Below, one piece after another: positions 61,151 through 64,000 of a DNA stretch of 64,000 bases. The DNA comes from Rachycentron canadum (taxonomy: Eukaryota > Chordata > Actinopteri > Carangiformes > Rachycentridae). The position numbers were made by a program, and so were the translations under genes. The first letter of the stretch is position 1; every line of letters begins with the position of its first letter. The notes under the pieces are model-generated. The model saw only the letters and a list, made by a program, of their open reading frames with translations, searched no databases and was not told the origin of the DNA. The stretch lies in assembly GCA_038496675.1 (NCBI GenBank), contig CM076648.1:20146365-20210364 (forward strand), in the 5' to 3' direction.

Positions 61151-61196
61151 TGTGGTAAATTCCCCCACTGTGGGACAAATAAAGGAAATTGAAATA
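61150..61196 (+). mobile_element. LINE 3' tail with hairpin (L2/Rex1-like), plus strand
   Basis: GTGGTAAATTCCCCCACTGT then GGGACAAATAAAGGAAATTG forms the same TTCCCC-loop-GGG hairpin plus AATAAAGG as the minus-strand tail at 58.54-58.62 kb. The body is truncated upstream. Confidence 0.65.
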
Positions 61197-61199
61197 GAC

Positions 61200-62600
61200 C
61201 CGTCTCCATGACAACATTTTACCATCGCATGTTGTGACAAAAAAGACAGGAAACAGTCTAAAAATACACCCAGTACATTGGAGGTCTGCGTATTAGTCAT
61301 GGAGATGGGTTACTGATTGGAGTTCTCAGACGACCGAGATAATTGCCTCGTTCTGACTTTGGCAGAGCTAATTTGCAAGATAATTTGAAGAGGGCAGAAT
61401 GAATTGCCCATACTCTGCCAGGTCAACAGTTCACTGGGTTAATGATGCAGACGCCCGTGACCTTGTGAGGATAACAGAATAAGAAGGGAGTAAGAGCTCA
61501 AGGCGCCATTTTAACTGGTGTAAATAAGAAGGTCTGTTTACACTTGATGCCCCACAAAATGTTTGCACATTACATGGTCATTGGTTACTTGAAACGCAGT
61601 TAATAACGCATACAAATTGCCAGAGGCAAGCCTTTCTGTCACTGTTCTGTGTATCCATTAAGAATTTTTATGAATTTATGTGCGAGTGCTACTTATCAAA
61701 TTTTCCACAAAACCTTAATGCAGCTGCTTTATCAACCAAAATTACAACGTGGAGAAGAATCATTTGTTTCTCCTAATTCAGACGAATTAAGTTCAGGTGT
61801 GGAGCATGGACACAGTGGTCATGGTCTGATGACCTCTCCACACAGGAAGTGATTAATTGCTGTGAAAGATTTTTAATAACCTCACACAACCTCCTGTGTC
61901 TGTGGTGCTGCTCTTTCTTCCTCCTCTTTTCTTCTCTCTGTCACTCTCCCCTCTCCCTAACTCACTATGATAGTCAATCGTGGTACGACGAAATGCCTGA
62001 AATTTTAAATCTTTAATGTGAATGTATCTGAAAACTTGCCACAGTTTTGTGTCGGGTTGTGTAGTTCTCAACATGCACATAAGGTAATTTAAAGTGTTTC
62101 AGGCTGACGCGTGCAGAAGATCAACTTGGATGAGTTGAATAAAACTAATTATTTTTTATTGATCTATGATGTGATTAAAAAATCTGTCAAATTTCCAATG
62201 ACATAACCAGGATCAAAACCGATTATGTGTGGTGGAAGTGCTAAATTATAAGGGATGAGATTTTAACATCTGCACTTCAAATCTTTGATTTAGATTTTCC
62301 GTCACATTGTAATAGTGTATTAGTAATGTCTTAACAAAATCTTCCAGTCATTATATTAGACATGTGTGTAATTTGACATTTTTAAGTAGATGAGAACAAA
62401 TTCTGAAGTGTATGACTTCAGGCCTTTCAGAAGGCAGCAGCTGAATTTGTCACAGAGAACATGTTCCTCTTATCTTTATAGATTAGTCCAAGCTTCCTAG
62501 GATTCCAATGAAACAAGATTAATTTTAAATTATTGATGATCTCTCTTAAGGCTGGCGCTGGTCTGGCCCCTAACTCAGTTTCTAATCCTTTAACCCCTTT
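61200..62600. other. Non-coding, nothing recognised
   Basis: Short chance open frames only. Confidence 0.5.
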
Positions 62601-62617
62601 GTGCCTTAGTTTCCAGG

Positions 62618-62637
62618 TTTTTTTTTTTTTTTTTTTT
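62618..62637. repeat. T20 homopolymer
   Basis: An uninterrupted T run. Confidence 0.95.
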
Positions 62638-62639
62638 AA

Positions 62640-63870
62640 AAAGCAATCTCAAGTATAGAAGAAACACATCATTCCATCCAGACTGTTACAGCGCAATAGA
62701 TGAGATTTAGGGATTATTTGGGATTGTTTGCTGTCACCTGTGGGGCAAGAAATCTCAACAGAAAATCTTCGTTAAACTGACCCCTTCAAGCACTACCTGT
62801 CTGCTTTCATTTTTCCCCCCAGTTAAAGATTTTACTCAAAGAGACACGTCGCCTATTTTTTGAGACTGTGTCTAAACCTAACCAATAGGTAAATGTTATT
62901 ATATTAACCATGGTAACCACATGAATACAGTCTGCATGCGTATTATTGTATCTTTGACAACCAATTTCCAGTAGTATACTTGCCACTATAGGGGCACTAT
63001 TTTAGGAAACAGTCCTATGGGTCATATCAGAGGGTTGGAAAAGCCCTCTATGGTTGTTCAGGTTGGAAAACTATTTTACACAATTACCAACTCAACTAGT
63101 TAAACTCATCACAAGGAGCGCTACCCAGCCAGTAAACAGTTGTATGGCTCTAGAGGGAGCTTTCTAAAGTTTTACAAAAAAACCCTGATGATTCCATGGT
63201 GCATAATATAATATAATGAAACGTAACTAACTGCTCAATTCAGCATATCTGAACGGAAAGAAAAATGCTGCATGGGTTGAAACACTTGAGTCTGAACCAG
63301 GTTGTCATCTGATTGTTTTTGGACAAAGCAAAGGGATAGGGAAGCCGTTTCCCATCAAAGAAGTTGGGGCTGACTCAGAACACGTTCTCCAAATTACATG
63401 AAATATTGAAAATTTGTGACGACACACTCTGAAAACCAACAAAAAAGAGCAGCGTACTATACATAATGCTTCCTCGTGAAAAATTATTCATCAGACAGTT
63501 CAGCCAGTTGCTTGGTGTGCATTTTCATCACAGAATGTATCAACTAGAAAATCCATTACAGTGTAATAAATGGCCTATTGTAACCTTGAGTAACTCTGGT
63601 ATAAAAATTTGTAGACATAACGTAATAAAAAGGTACTCTGGTCTCATTTGAGAGCGCTAGCTCAGACTTCCAGTAAGGGTGTGTATTTAAATTAAAATGT
63701 GCTGGTGTGGGAGATTGGGGCACAATGCATATTCAGATGCTAATTCTAGGCATTTGTCTGTGAAGCAGCGGCCCATATAATTTGACTTTGTGTGGGACTG
63801 TCCTGTGTGTCTGCTCAGGCTGAAGAAACGGAAATTAAATGTTTATGAGATGATGCGAAAGAAATACCAA
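62640..63870. other. Non-coding, nothing recognised
   Basis: AT-rich sequence without gene-like signal. Confidence 0.5.
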
Positions 63871-63883
63871 GGGATGATAAAGT

Positions 63884-63930
63884 AAAAAAAAAAAACAAAC
63901 AAACAAAAAAAAATCAAACAAACAAAAATC
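63884..63930. repeat. A-rich (CAAA)n tract
   Basis: An A11 run followed by imperfect CAAA units, of the same type as the tracts near 9.1 and 52.19 kb. Confidence 0.9.
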
Positions 63931-64000
63931 ATCAGGAGTGACCCAGCACTCTGCACCCCTCACCAGCATTAGAGATTGGCTCTGTGTATCATTTTACATT

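Noticed and set aside
1..64000. tRNA, rRNA, CRISPR arrays, bacterial operons
   Set aside because: None seen; the sequence is clearly eukaryotic and no cloverleaf or spacer-repeat pattern was found by eye.

Overview
The window looks like non-coding, repeat-rich DNA from a ray-finned (teleost) fish. It is AT-rich, with long (CA)n, (GA)n and (AT)n microsatellites and many A/T homopolymers. It contains decayed Tc1-like transposons, LINE 3' tails and short interspersed elements of types familiar from teleost genomes. No intact protein-coding gene, tRNA, rRNA or CRISPR array was found. Nearly all open frames are under 130 codons and lack recognisable domains, as expected by chance; the few longer ones come from poly-T runs or cross a run of Ns. 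The stretch could be a gene desert or part of a very large intron; the sequence alone does not decide.

Layout. 1-12 kb: AT-rich DNA with a LINE tail (about 3.37 kb), copy 1 of a dispersed repeat (5.66-5.89 kb, minus), a (GA)23 tract, a cluster of homeodomain-type sites (8.4-8.6 kb) and a short interspersed element (10.1 kb). 12-31 kb: a one-ended Tc1-like remnant (14.98 kb), copies 2 and 3 of the dispersed repeat (17.7 and 22.8 kb, plus), and an exon-like, CpG-bearing block at 29.0-29.25 kb. 31-45 kb: a tandem fold-back block (31.25 kb), pieces of teleost interspersed elements (33.7, 34.4, 35.1 kb), a 376-base assembly gap between (TC)n and (AT)n, a C/G-run cluster (39.7-40.4 kb) and several near-perfect short hairpins. 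45-49.2 kb: a promoter-like CpG patch, then the most gene-like object here, a decayed gene at 47.30-48.09 kb. It joins the zinc-finger head of a multicopy teleost protein family to that family's C-terminal end, with the middle missing. 49-64 kb: a hAT-like element (52.2 kb), a 69-base (AC)n tract, two oppositely oriented LINE tails sharing one hairpin (58.56 and 61.16 kb), and an internally deleted Tc1-like element (59.77-60.51 kb).

No operon-like or pathway organisation exists. The recurrent theme is repeat turnover: three copies of one unnamed element, two Tc1-like lineages, and repeated short inverted duplications with tiny loops that suggest template switching. Family assignments come from remembered consensus sequences and were not checked against a database.
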